Shown: positions 45,590 through 53,296 of the stretch, piece after piece | Layout: the number at the start of each line of letters is the position of its first letter | How positions within the stretch are numbered: position 1 is the stretch's first letter | Assembly (NCBI GenBank): GCA_964450715.1 | Contig: CAYVFC010000042.1 | Location: forward strand, 1-56,188 | Source of the DNA: CAYVFC01 sp964450715 | GTDB taxonomy: Bacteria; Myxococcota_A; Polyangia; Polyangiales; JAFGIB01 | Reading direction: 5' to 3' | Length of the DNA: 56,188 nt | Notes under the pieces: generated by a model | The model's input: only the letters and a program-made list of their open reading frames with translations | Database searches by the model: none | Told to the model about the DNA's origin: nothing | Program-made: the position numbers and the translations under genes

Positions 45590-46011
45590 ATAGTAACCCT
45601 CGGTTTAGTTTTGTGCAAGTTACTGGTCGGCACCACATTCTTCGCAACCGTGGTTTGAATTTCGTGCGACTGGCGTCCTTGCCTCCTGCCCCGACCTCGA
45701 TGTCCGATGGGTCGCACCGCGAGCAGCGCCGTGATCGGCTGCGTGGGAAGGCGGGTAAATAGTGAATGTATCGGGCCCCCGCAACCTGGAACGCCGTAGT
45801 CCGCTGGACAACGGCGTTTATCTTTTCTCCCCTCTCCCCTCTCCTCGTCGGGATGTAGAGAGAAGTGAAAAGATAATCGCGTCCCCTTTCTTGAACGGAA
45901 AGCCGGGATGACACGCATAAACGGTAGGGGTACGGATGATGGGCGTCCGTACCGGCCGTGAGGGCGGTGGCGGACCGTTCGAGCGATCCAGTGACGAAAA
46001 GCGCTTCGAAA
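45590..46011. other. intergenic region with repeat family 2
   Basis: Besides the second 78-bp repeat (45709-45786) there is a polypyrimidine stretch near 45829-45848 and a possible GTG start at 45958 in frame with the hydrolase. No other gene is supported. Confidence 0.4.
45709..45786 (+). repeat. second repeat family, copy 2 (78 bp)
   Basis: Same orientation and length as 27331-27408, with about four of five bases matching. Upstream of both, sequences differ, so the ends shown are real limits of similarity. Confidence 0.75.
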
Positions 46012-48039
46012 ATGTTTCAATTGATCGATCGACGGGCTACGACACTTCACCTTTGCACGGCGGTATTGGTCGCCTGTTCGAGCGCCGGGGATAGGCACGG
46101 GCTAGACGCGTCTTCCGCATCGCAGTTCGAAGGTGGCGGAGACGCGGGTGGTTCCTCCCCAGTTGCGGACGCGACGGACTCGAACGCGGACGCTTCGGCT
46201 GGCGACGATGATTCGTCCGCTTCTACTGGCGACGGTCGGTCGGACTCGGCTGTCGAATACGCATTCGACAGCGGAGGGGCAGATGCATCGGACGTGGAGG
46301 CAGACTCGGGCGATGGCTCGACTGACGCCTCGCCGATCTTGGATTGCCTGGAAATCGTAACCGACACCACGACCGGGCCCAAGACGCCCTACCCAGGCGG
46401 ACGCTGGACCGTGCCCGAACCGACCTACGGCGCTGTCATCGAATACGACGTGCGGATCGAAATGAGCGATGGCGTCGTGTTGGTCGGTGATGTGTCCTAC
46501 CCGACGGTCCTCGGTACCTGGCAACGCGCGTCCGGAGAGTTCCCGGTCATTCTCACGCTAAACCCCTACGGCGCTGCGTTCGGCGCTGCGTACGGTGAGA
46601 TCTTCGTTACCCATGGCTACATCTTCGCGTCGATCGACGTGCGGGGGACTTCGCGCTCAGGGGGCTTGCACGACATGTTCTCGCCCCGGGAGGCAGAGGA
46701 CGGCGCGGCTCTCGTGTCCTGGGCGGCGAATCTCGAGGGCTCGGACGGCAGGGTCGGTCTCCAAGGCTGCTCGCAACTCGGGATCAACCAACTCGAAACG
46801 GCGACGCAGCTCGGTGCGAATTCGCCGGTCAAGGCTATGATTCCGGCCTGCGGGTCCGGCGACTTCTATCGCGACACGGCGTTTGATAACGGTATCCCAA
46901 CGATCGTAGGCGTAGCCCTCGCGTCACCCGACGCGACCGAAGGGGGCGACAGGGCCTATTATCGTGAGTACTGGCGGGAGCGCGATCGGGTCGCGCGTGC
47001 CCCTGCGATCGCCTCCGCAGACATCCCGACCTTGCTGTGGGCCGGCTGGTACGAACCCGGCACGCTCGGGTCGCTCGAAATCTACACCGTGCTGCAAAAC
47101 GTTGCAGCCGGACGCCCCGCGACCGCGCCTATTACCTCTGGCCAAGGGGTCAGCGGAAAGTACCAGGTCATCCTCGGTGACTGGCAACACGCCGGCGGCC
47201 TGGACCTGGGGATCCAGCTGCAGTGGTACGACACCTGGATCAAGGGCATCGACTCCGGGTTGCCCACGGACACGAACATGCCACTGCACCTCGAAGAGCT
47301 AGGCGGCACGAAGCGCTGGATCAATGCGAGGTGCTATCCCCTTGTCGAGACATACACGCCGTTCTTTCTGGCCGCCGCCGGAACGCTTTCGCCCTCGGCA
47401 GACGACGAGGGTCAGGACGAGTTGAACTGGGTGGCGCCCGGCCAGCTGAGTGATTCCGTCGAGTACGCGAGCGAGCCGTTCGCCGGCGGCGCGATGCTGG
47501 CGGGCCCGCTGGCCGCTCAGTTCCATGTGGCGTCGTCCAATGCCAATCTACAGCTATTCATCGAAGTCTTCGATCGGGCGCAGGACGGCAACCGGGCGAA
47601 GATCAGTCAAGGCAGCATCCTCGGCTCGCTGCGCCGAACGGATCCCGAGAAGTCCTGGCTGGATAAAAACGGCTTGCCCTCCCGGCCGTTTCTCACGCTC
47701 GACCAAGATCAGCCGCTGACGTCAGGCGAGCCCACGCAACTGGATGTCCCGCTGTGGCCAACCCTTTGGTCCATCGAACCCGGGCACAGCATCGTCGTGC
47801 GGATCTCGACCCAACCCCCGTCCGAGTCTTGTCTGAGCTTCCTCGGGATACCCGTCGGCTGCTACCCGTCGAATCCGATGCAGCAAACCCTGGCTGGCGG
47901 TGTCTATTCGCTCCACCGTGGAGGGAATCGCAGCTCTTTCATCAGCCTACCTCTACTCGATCACGGTGCGTTGACCACGGCCACCAGCGCGGTTTCGCCG
48001 ACCGGGACAGACGGCTACCCGCTTCCGGTCGACTGGTGA
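46012..48039 (+). CDS. CocE/NonD-type alpha/beta hydrolase lipoprotein (peptidase S15 family)
   Basis: About 675 residues from the ATG at 46012, which places a lipoprotein signal (LHLCTAVLVAC) at the front; a GTG at 45958 is open too. An Asp/Ser/Ala-rich linker of about 80 residues leads to the hydrolase: SDGVVLVGDVSYP, FASIDVRGTSRSGG, the nucleophile elbow LQGCSQLGINQ (Ser near 254) and the catalytic-His region GDWQHAGGLDLG (near 392). The C-terminal domain is the S15 jelly roll (AGPLAAQFHVASSNANLQLF, SIVVRISTQ). Family members are X-Pro dipeptidyl peptidases or acyl/cocaine esterases; the substrate here is unknown. Confidence 0.88.
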   Translation: MFQLIDRRATTLHLCTAVLVACSSAGDRHGLDASSASQFEGGGDAGGSSPVADATDSNADASAGDDDSSASTGDGRSDSAVEYAFDSGGADASDVEADSGDGSTDASPILDCLEIVTDTTTGPKTPYPGGRWTVPEPTYGAVIEYDVRIEMSDGVVLVGDVSYPTVLGTWQRASGEFPVILTLNPYGAAFGAAYGEIFVTHGYIFASIDVRGTSRSGGLHDMFSPREAEDGAALVSWAANLEGSDGRVGLQGCSQLGINQLETATQLGANSPVKAMIPACGSGDFYRDTAFDNGIPTIVGVALASPDATEGGDRAYYREYWRERDRVARAPAIASADIPTLLWAGWYEPGTLGSLEIYTVLQNVAAGRPATAPITSGQGVSGKYQVILGDWQHAGGLDLGIQLQWYDTWIKGIDSGLPTDTNMPLHLEELGGTKRWINARCYPLVETYTPFFLAAAGTLSPSADDEGQDELNWVAPGQLSDSVEYASEPFAGGAMLAGPLAAQFHVASSNANLQLFIEVFDRAQDGNRAKISQGSILGSLRRTDPEKSWLDKNGLPSRPFLTLDQDQPLTSGEPTQLDVPLWPTLWSIEPGHSIVVRISTQPPSESCLSFLGIPVGCYPSNPMQQTLAGGVYSLHRGGNRSSFISLPLLDHGALTTATSAVSPTGTDGYPLPVDW

Positions 48040-48321
48040 AGAACTCGCCCGCACCCGCGACCCCTGCCCGGCGCTACCCGAACGAAATCGGCGCCCCGGT
48101 TGCCCTCCAGGGATCCCTTCCCTGGCCAAGCGCGTCCCTTTGAACCGCGCATCCGCCCGGGTTCGCGCGCCGCACACGCTCTACAGCGAGCGGTCGGACA
48201 CGGTGAGGGTTTCGTTGCCCTCCGCTGCCCCCTTCTTTGGCCTCGCGCGTCCTTTATCCAAAAGCGTCAGGAGCTAGGCTGTTGTCACGGGGAAGGAAGG
48301 CTTTTCGCCGCTGGAGGCGCC

Positions 48322-48897
48322 ATGCAAGGAATCGCTGCCCAGGTAGCACCCGTCGAGAGTGATCGGCCCGGCCGCGCCGTACCGGTCGGCACCTGCCTCG
48401 AGGAGCTGGTCCGGCTCGACAGCGCCGGCCTCGGCCTGCTGTTCTGTATTGCCCGCTGGCAAGGGCCGGCCCGCGTCGACGGCCATCCACGCGGACGGAT
48501 GCTGGCGGTTCCCGGTTTCGACCGGGGAATCGTCGGCCGGGCGCTGGCCCTGTTCGCCGCAAGCCCGCTCAACGTCTGGAAGGGCAAGAGCTTCCAGGCG
48601 CTATCCGAGAGCGAGGGCAGCGGCATCAACCGGCTGCGCGCCGGGCTCCGCTTCAACGCTTTTCGCTTCAAGACCTACGAGACCGTGTCGCTGACCGACG
48701 GCGAGCGCGTGCTCGCGGTCGACTACGACATCCCGCAAAACCCCGCTTACGCGCGAGGAGTGGTCGACGAGCTTCGCCCGGTCGCCCCGGGGCTTCTGCT
48801 CGGCCAGGGGCTCAAGCGCAGGCCGGACGGGCCGCCGAGGCTTCTGGTCTGGTTCGCCCTGGACCTGGGCCACCCCGATCCCGCCGTCACCTGGTAA
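48322..48897 (+). CDS. conserved-looking cytoplasmic protein, unknown
   Basis: The 191-residue product starts at the ATG at 48322 with GGAGG seven bases before. It has no signal or membrane segment. Segments such as TCLEELVRLDSAGLGLLFCIA, SLNDG-like TVSLTDGERVLAVDYDIPQNP and LLVWFALDLGHPDP look like an ordered alpha/beta domain, perhaps a ligand-binding fold, but I do not recognise the family. Codon use is normal for the window. A perfect 9-bp hairpin overlaps its stop codon. It stands alone between two secreted-protein genes. Confidence 0.65.
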   Translation: MQGIAAQVAPVESDRPGRAVPVGTCLEELVRLDSAGLGLLFCIARWQGPARVDGHPRGRMLAVPGFDRGIVGRALALFAASPLNVWKGKSFQALSESEGSGINRLRAGLRFNAFRFKTYETVSLTDGERVLAVDYDIPQNPAYARGVVDELRPVAPGLLLGQGLKRRPDGPPRLLVWFALDLGHPDPAVTW

Positions 48898-48920
48898 GAG
48901 GGTATTTAAACACCCTCTTA
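48895..48920 (+). terminator. perfect stem-loop overlapping a stop codon
   Basis: TAAGAGGGT pairs perfectly with ACCCTCTTA around an ATTTAAAC loop; the first three bases are the stop codon of the preceding gene. No T-run follows, so it may stabilise the mRNA end or act with Rho. Confidence 0.5.
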
Positions 48921-48944
48921 AAGCCGCCCGTCACCCTGAACCCG

Positions 48945-49088
48945 ATGGAACTGTTCAACCTCGACCTGCTGAACCTGCTCAACATCGACACCACGGCAAG
49001 CGGGGGCATGTCCTCGTCGTTCAGGCGTATGGCCGACGTCGGCGAAACCATCACCTGCGAGCAGGTGCGAACGGCGGCCTACCGGTAA
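48945..49088 (+). CDS. possible 47-residue small protein
   Basis: A short frame reads MELFNLDLLNLLNIDTTASG and ends in ETITCEQVRTAAYR. The composition is protein-like (amphipathic start), but no ribosome-binding site is seen and no family is recognised. It could also be the tail of a lost gene. Confidence 0.25.
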   Translation: MELFNLDLLNLLNIDTTASGGMSSSFRRMADVGETITCEQVRTAAYR

Positions 49089-49162
49089 CCGCACGCCCCC
49101 GCCGTTGAACCGCAAAGGGCTCGCACCGGGCTGGGCTGAAAACCCGGGTCGCGCCGTCCAGG

Positions 49163-50392
49163 TCAGTGTATGGCGACCCCGGTCGGGCCTGCCGCGGTGC
49201 CCCAGGGTACGCTGAAGGACTGTTCGGTCTCGAGATCGGTCACCGTCAACAATTGCTCGTTCGGAAGCGGGCAGATGACGTGGCCCTGCCCGTCGGCGAC
49301 CCCGCTGAAGGCGGGGAACAGGGTGGACGGCGCCCCCGTGTCGATGGTGCGCGTCAGGACCGCCTTCCCGTCTTCCAGGGCGTATTCGCGCAGCATCATC
49401 TTGCCTTCCAGGGTCACCGGCAGCATCACCGTGCCCCGGTCGGGCACGGAGAAGGCCGGGTACTGGATGACGGGGTCGTTCTCGAACCGCACCTCATCCA
49501 GCATTACCGGAGAGGTGGGGTCGCTCACGTCCATGACGTTGTAGCCGGCCGGATCGCCGTTCAGCACATTGGGCGCCTCCACCATGAAGGCCGCCTTGGT
49601 GCCCGGGAAAAAAGCCACCCCGGCCGCGTCTCCCGTCAGCACGACCTCCGGCGACAGCGTTCCGGCCATATCCGCGGTACCGAAGGTGCGAAAATTGCCG
49701 GCCGCCGAGTAGCTGACCGCGGCGACCGTGCCCGTGTCATCCTGGTCCAGTTCCTCGGAGAAGAACCCCACCTCGACGTTCTCGATGACCGCCCGCGCGG
49801 CCACATCGACGACGGTGACGTAGCTCTGGCTGAAGTGGCCCACGAAGGCCCGCGTTCCGTCCTTGGTGATCATTATATCCGTGGGGTGATCCCCGGTAAC
49901 GACCTCGCCCACGACCTGCCTGGACTCCAGATCGATGAAGATCAACTGTCCAGTGCCGGCGGGGATGGTGGCCCCACCGATCAGGATGTTCGCCAGCGGC
50001 AGGGCGAAGAAACCGGCCGAAATGCTCACCAGCGCGGTCTTGCCGTCGGGCGTGATCTCCGCCACCAGCGGACCGGGCGAGTATGCGGATAGATCGATGG
50101 AAGCGACCAGCACCTCGTCGCGCGTGGCAGCCCCGTCGACCAGGGCATCGAGATCGACCAGCGAAAGGGTCCGGTTCAGCCAGTCCGCGGTGACCAGCAG
50201 GCGACCGGTCTGCTCGCCGTCCAGCCCGCCGTCCTGTTCCCCGCCTCCGCCCCCGTTCCCGGCCGTGGACGCATCCTCACCCGGCTCCGGGCCGGGCTCG
50301 TCGTCTCCGGTCTGCGCCGCACAGCCCGCGCCGAGAACGGTCATGAAAATCGACAGGACGGTTGGAAGTATTCGAAACATGGCTGAATTCAT
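49163..50392 (-). CDS. YncE-like beta-propeller lipoprotein
   Basis: The product is 409 residues from the ATG at 50392 (a GTG at 50401 and an ATG at 50380 are alternatives). A lipoprotein signal (MTVLGAGC) and a Gly/Asp linker precede a seven-bladed-propeller sequence: LLVTADWLNRTLSLVDLDAL, AEITPDGKTALVSISAGF, DIMITKDGTRAFVGHFSQS, YVTVVDVAARAVIENVEVG and GTVAAVSYSA. These DG-rich blades are typical of YncE/SMP-30-like propellers that bind ligands or partners at the envelope. Function is unknown. It is read away from the oxidase gene, with repeat copy D beyond its promoter. Confidence 0.8.
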   Translation of the reverse strand: MNSAMFRILPTVLSIFMTVLGAGCAAQTGDDEPGPEPGEDASTAGNGGGGGEQDGGLDGEQTGRLLVTADWLNRTLSLVDLDALVDGAATRDEVLVASIDLSAYSPGPLVAEITPDGKTALVSISAGFFALPLANILIGGATIPAGTGQLIFIDLESRQVVGEVVTGDHPTDIMITKDGTRAFVGHFSQSYVTVVDVAARAVIENVEVGFFSEELDQDDTGTVAAVSYSAAGNFRTFGTADMAGTLSPEVVLTGDAAGVAFFPGTKAAFMVEAPNVLNGDPAGYNVMDVSDPTSPVMLDEVRFENDPVIQYPAFSVPDRGTVMLPVTLEGKMMLREYALEDGKAVLTRTIDTGAPSTLFPAFSGVADGQGHVICPLPNEQLLTVTDLETEQSFSVPWGTAAGPTGVAIH

Positions 50393-50401
50393 GGCAGGCA
50401 C

Positions 50402-50755
50402 CGATCTTCGGGAAAAGTTTATTAAACAAACAGTCAGTTATAAATTGCTCCCCTTCAGGTGCGGTCTCAAGGACAGAGCAGGCCAACGTCAGGGGCCCCC
50501 GCGGCCCTTGCTAGCGTCGTACTTCGAAGAGCGCTGTTCGAGGACGCGATCGGTTTCCCTGGTTTTACAGGCTTCAGTTCATATGAATCATTAGCCCCAA
50601 CCTCCGACAACTCCGCCGTCGTTTTTTACCCTGGCTGCGAAAGACGCCCTTCCGGCCCGGTAAGACGCGAATCGGCGCCTCGAAGCCAGAACCGTCGCAC
50701 CAGAGCCAAAAATGCGTTTCGCGCCCGCTTACACAAGGGGTAAAGCTTTCCGATC
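50402..50755. other. intergenic region with repeat copy D
   Basis: The first 50 bp hold an AT-rich promoter-like stretch for the propeller gene (AAACAAACAGTCAGTTATAA, about 50424-50445), perhaps a regulator site. The rest is repeat copy D and GC-rich sequence without a gene. Confidence 0.4.
50577..50648 (+). repeat. dispersed repeat, copy D (left part)
   Basis: GTTCATATGAATCATTAG followed by CCTCCGACAACTCCGCCGTC and ACCCTGGCTG matches the left two thirds of the consensus. Similarity stops after AAAGACGCC; the GGGAGGTCTTGACC block is missing. Confidence 0.75.
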
Positions 50756-52147
50756 CTATTCGGTTCTCCCGAACCGTTTCGACCTGTAATAGTCCCTGCC
50801 CTCGCGGTCGGGTATCGATCCGGAGGCGCGTCTGTCCACGAACATCAATACGCTCTTCTCCAGGTCGAAGACGAGCTTGCGCAGCAGGCTGCTGCCCATC
50901 CCGATCTCCAGACCGTACCTCGTCCGGTAGTCCCTGAAGAAAAGGCCATCCCACTCGCCCCGTTTCTCGAAGACGAGATCGCGGACCAGGGTGCCGCTGA
51001 AGTTGGCGGCGGCCACACCGTGGCCGCTGTACCCCATGGAATAGACGATGTTGCCGTGCTTTCCAGTGCGCCCGAAGGAGGGGATCCAGTCCGGGTTCAT
51101 GAATACCGGGCCTCCCCAGCGATGGGTGATGTCGATGCCCTGCAGCTGGGGGAAGAAGTGAAGCAGGTCGCGTTGCGCCACCCGAAAAGCGTGCTCGTCC
51201 GCATCGTGATCCAGGTCGTCGCCGTAGAAATACAGGGCGTCGCCCCCGCCCATGGCGATGCGGTTGTCCGCCGTCAGGCGGAAGTAGTTGATGAAATGAA
51301 GCGATGTCTCGATACCCTCCCGGCCCTTCCAGCCGATGGAGTCGAGCTGCCTGTCGCTCAGGGGCTCGGTCAGCACGATATAGGTGAAGACCGGCAGCCC
51401 CACCTTTCGAAAGCGGCGATCGAGCCGGGTGCTGTAGGCGTTGGTACCGACCACCAGGGTGTCGGCGCTCACCGTACCGTTATCGGTCCGGACCTGGATC
51501 CGCCTGCCCTCCTGGTAGCCGTGAACATCGGTCATCTCGAAGATATCGACGCCCATCCCCTCGACCACCCGCTTGAGCTCCCGGCAAAGCTTGGCCGGGT
51601 TGAGAATGGCGCAATGATCGTCGTAGCAGGCAGCGTAAAAGGCCTCCGTCCCAAAGCGTTCGCGCACCTCATCTTCGTCCAGATAAACCGCCGTTGATCC
51701 CAGCTTGTTATAGGTATCCACGTAGGCCTTGATTTTTGTCTTGTGCGCCGGGTTGAGCGCCATGGTCATCAGGCCGTTCTTCTCGTAGTCGCACTTCAGG
51801 TCGTACTGGCGGACCATGAAGTCCACGTGATCGACCGCGGCGCGCAGGTAGGCATGCGCCAGCCGGGCCCTTTCCAGGCTGCCGGCGAAGCGGACCAGCT
51901 GCATGGCGTTCTCGGCCAGAAGGGTCATGCTGAAGCCGCCGTTACGTCCGCTGGCGCCGTACCCGATGACGTTCCTTTCCAGCAGCGCGATCCGCAGGGA
52001 CGGATCCTCGTTCTTGAGAAAATACGCGGCCGATAGCCCGGTGAACCCTCCGCCCATGATGGCCACGTCCACGTCCAGATCCGAAGTCACGGAACGGTTC
52101 GGCTCGTACTCGGCATCAAGCCAGAAGCTCTTTTGGCGAAATGACAT
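50756..52147 (-). CDS. FAD-dependent amine/amino-acid oxidase (PuuB/DadA-like)
   Basis: The 463-residue protein carries the N-terminal FAD motif VAIMGGGFTGLSAAY (about 28-42), the flavin-contact block ERNVIGYGASGRNGG, and a C-terminal FAD-binding end SMGYSGHGVAAANFSG. The order and the GASGRNGG motif fit gamma-glutamylputrescine oxidoreductase and related deaminating oxidases, which oxidise amines or D-amino acids and release ammonia and peroxide or pass electrons on. AAAGGAG precedes the ATG by 9 bases. No partner gene is in the same operon. The substrate cannot be told from sequence. Confidence 0.88.
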   Translation of the reverse strand: MSFRQKSFWLDAEYEPNRSVTSDLDVDVAIMGGGFTGLSAAYFLKNEDPSLRIALLERNVIGYGASGRNGGFSMTLLAENAMQLVRFAGSLERARLAHAYLRAAVDHVDFMVRQYDLKCDYEKNGLMTMALNPAHKTKIKAYVDTYNKLGSTAVYLDEDEVRERFGTEAFYAACYDDHCAILNPAKLCRELKRVVEGMGVDIFEMTDVHGYQEGRRIQVRTDNGTVSADTLVVGTNAYSTRLDRRFRKVGLPVFTYIVLTEPLSDRQLDSIGWKGREGIETSLHFINYFRLTADNRIAMGGGDALYFYGDDLDHDADEHAFRVAQRDLLHFFPQLQGIDITHRWGGPVFMNPDWIPSFGRTGKHGNIVYSMGYSGHGVAAANFSGTLVRDLVFEKRGEWDGLFFRDYRTRYGLEIGMGSSLLRKLVFDLEKSVLMFVDRRASGSIPDREGRDYYRSKRFGRTE

Positions 52148-52241
52148 CGGTGGGAACTCCTTTGGTTTGTTCTTTCGGGTCCTCCACGCAAACGCCGGGC
52201 CTATCGGCCGACAACGGTTGCACGAGCACCCCTTCCTTCCT

Positions 52242-52285
52242 GTTAGAATGAATCATTAACCCCGCCCGCCGACAACTCCGCCGTC
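52242..52285 (+). repeat. dispersed repeat, copy E (left end only)
   Basis: GTTAGAATGAATCATTAACC then GACAACTCCGCCGTC matches the left 44 bp of the consensus and then breaks off. It lies 95 bp upstream of the oxidase start. Confidence 0.75.
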
Positions 52286-52366
52286 ATATGAGAGCTGCAA
52301 ACCACGCCGGCGCCCCAAGCACGGCGCGGATTGCGAGCGTGGCCGTGTCATTTCGAGCAGTTGCGG

Positions 52367-52441
52367 AGCGACGCAGACCTCGGCCGCGCGCAGGATGTGT
52401 CGGCGGCGTTCGTCCCTGGCGGCCCGATCCAACTTCGACAT
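52367..52441 (-). pseudogene. N-terminal stub of a TetR regulator
   Basis: The 25 codons MSKLDRAARDERRRHILRAA-EVCVA align with the start of the intact TetR protein just upstream (MPRLSRKALDEKRQHILCAA-GICFV). After that similarity stops and the frame runs into interspersed sequence, before any helix-turn-helix. It is a decayed duplicate or a second regulator cut after its first helix. Confidence 0.6.
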
Positions 52442-52477
52442 AAAAGCGGGACGGCCCCCCCTGGATCGTTCATACCG

Positions 52478-53122
52478 TTACTTCACCCGCCTGTTCCCGC
52501 GCTTCTTGGTAGCGCTGCGCCGCGGCGCCGCGCTGTCCTCCAGGTAGTCGGCGAAGAACGCCGTCAGCACCCGCACGACCTTATCGCCGTCGAGCGGCAC
52601 GCCCACCGCCGTCTGCACCTCGAGCCCGAGAAAAATGCTGACCAGCAGGGATGCCGCGATACCGGGATCGAGCCCGGCGAGCCGCCTCGACGCCTTCATG
52701 CGCCGATCGGCGACCGCGCTCACGGCTTTTGTCGCGTCCAGCAGCGCCCTTCTGGCGATCTTCGCCACCCGCGGATCGCGGACCGCCTCCGCCCACAGAT
52801 TCACGTCCACCCGCGCCGCCTCCTGTCCCTGCCGGGTGAATACGGCGTCCGCCCATTCCAGCAACACCAGCGCCTGGTTCAGATCGCCCCCGGACTCGCC
52901 GAGCTGTTCGCTCCTTCTTTGCCGCGCGTCCTCCAGTATGGCCTGGATGATCGCTTCCTTGTTGGGGAAATAGGTGTAGACGGCGCCGGTGCTGACGCCG
53001 GCCTGCCGGCAGATGTCGGCGATGGTGGCGCGGTGAAACCCGTCGCGCACGAAGCAGATGCCGGCGGCGCAGAGGATATGCTGCCGCTTCTCGTCTAGCG
53101 CCTTCCGGCTCAGCCTGGGCAT
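52478..53122 (-). CDS. TetR-family transcription regulator
   Basis: The 214-residue protein starts at the ATG at 53122; an earlier in-frame start would add unlikely residues. The DNA-binding domain reads KRQHILCAAGICFVRDGFH, ATIADICRQAGVSTGAVYTYFPNKE, the classical TetR helix-turn-helix. The rest is the ligand-binding helical domain. Its own promoter region contains CGAA-TACGCG-TTCG (53128-53141), a near palindrome close to the start that may be the operator. It is divergent from the pectinacetylesterase-like gene (175 bp apart) and may regulate it. Confidence 0.92.
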   Translation of the reverse strand: MPRLSRKALDEKRQHILCAAGICFVRDGFHRATIADICRQAGVSTGAVYTYFPNKEAIIQAILEDARQRRSEQLGESGGDLNQALVLLEWADAVFTRQGQEAARVDVNLWAEAVRDPRVAKIARRALLDATKAVSAVADRRMKASRRLAGLDPGIAASLLVSIFLGLEVQTAVGVPLDGDKVVRVLTAFFADYLEDSAAPRRSATKKRGNRRVK

Positions 53123-53209
53123 CAAAACCGAATACGCGTTCGCTAATATTTCGTCAAGAAGCCGCGGCCCTCTACCCAAAAAGGCCGGTCGGCTCTTTAC
53201 AAAATCCCG

Positions 53210-53229
53210 AAAAACGAATAATCGTTTTT
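53210..53229. promoter_or_regulatory. palindrome in the divergent promoter region
   Basis: AAAAACGA / TCGTTTTT with an ATAA loop lies midway between the TetR gene and the esterase gene. It could be an operator or a terminator-like hairpin; no further evidence separates these. Confidence 0.4.
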
Positions 53230-53296
53230 TTATTTACGGAGCGTCCGAAGGCGGCAACGAGGCCGCTACCTACCGGCGTTCCTACGGGAGGTGGTG

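Larger units (their letters stand above)
52148..52477. other. intergenic region with repeat copy E and a TetR stub
   Basis: It holds repeat copy E (52242-52285) and the first 25 codons of a TetR regulator on the minus strand (52367-52441). A stretch near 52345-52385 of the TCATTTCGAGCAGTTGCG type is also reminiscent of interspersed repeats. Confidence 0.45.

Noticed and set aside
53210..53229. Intrinsic terminator for the TetR or esterase gene
   Set aside because: It lies between two divergent starts, where a terminator is not expected; kept only as a possible operator.
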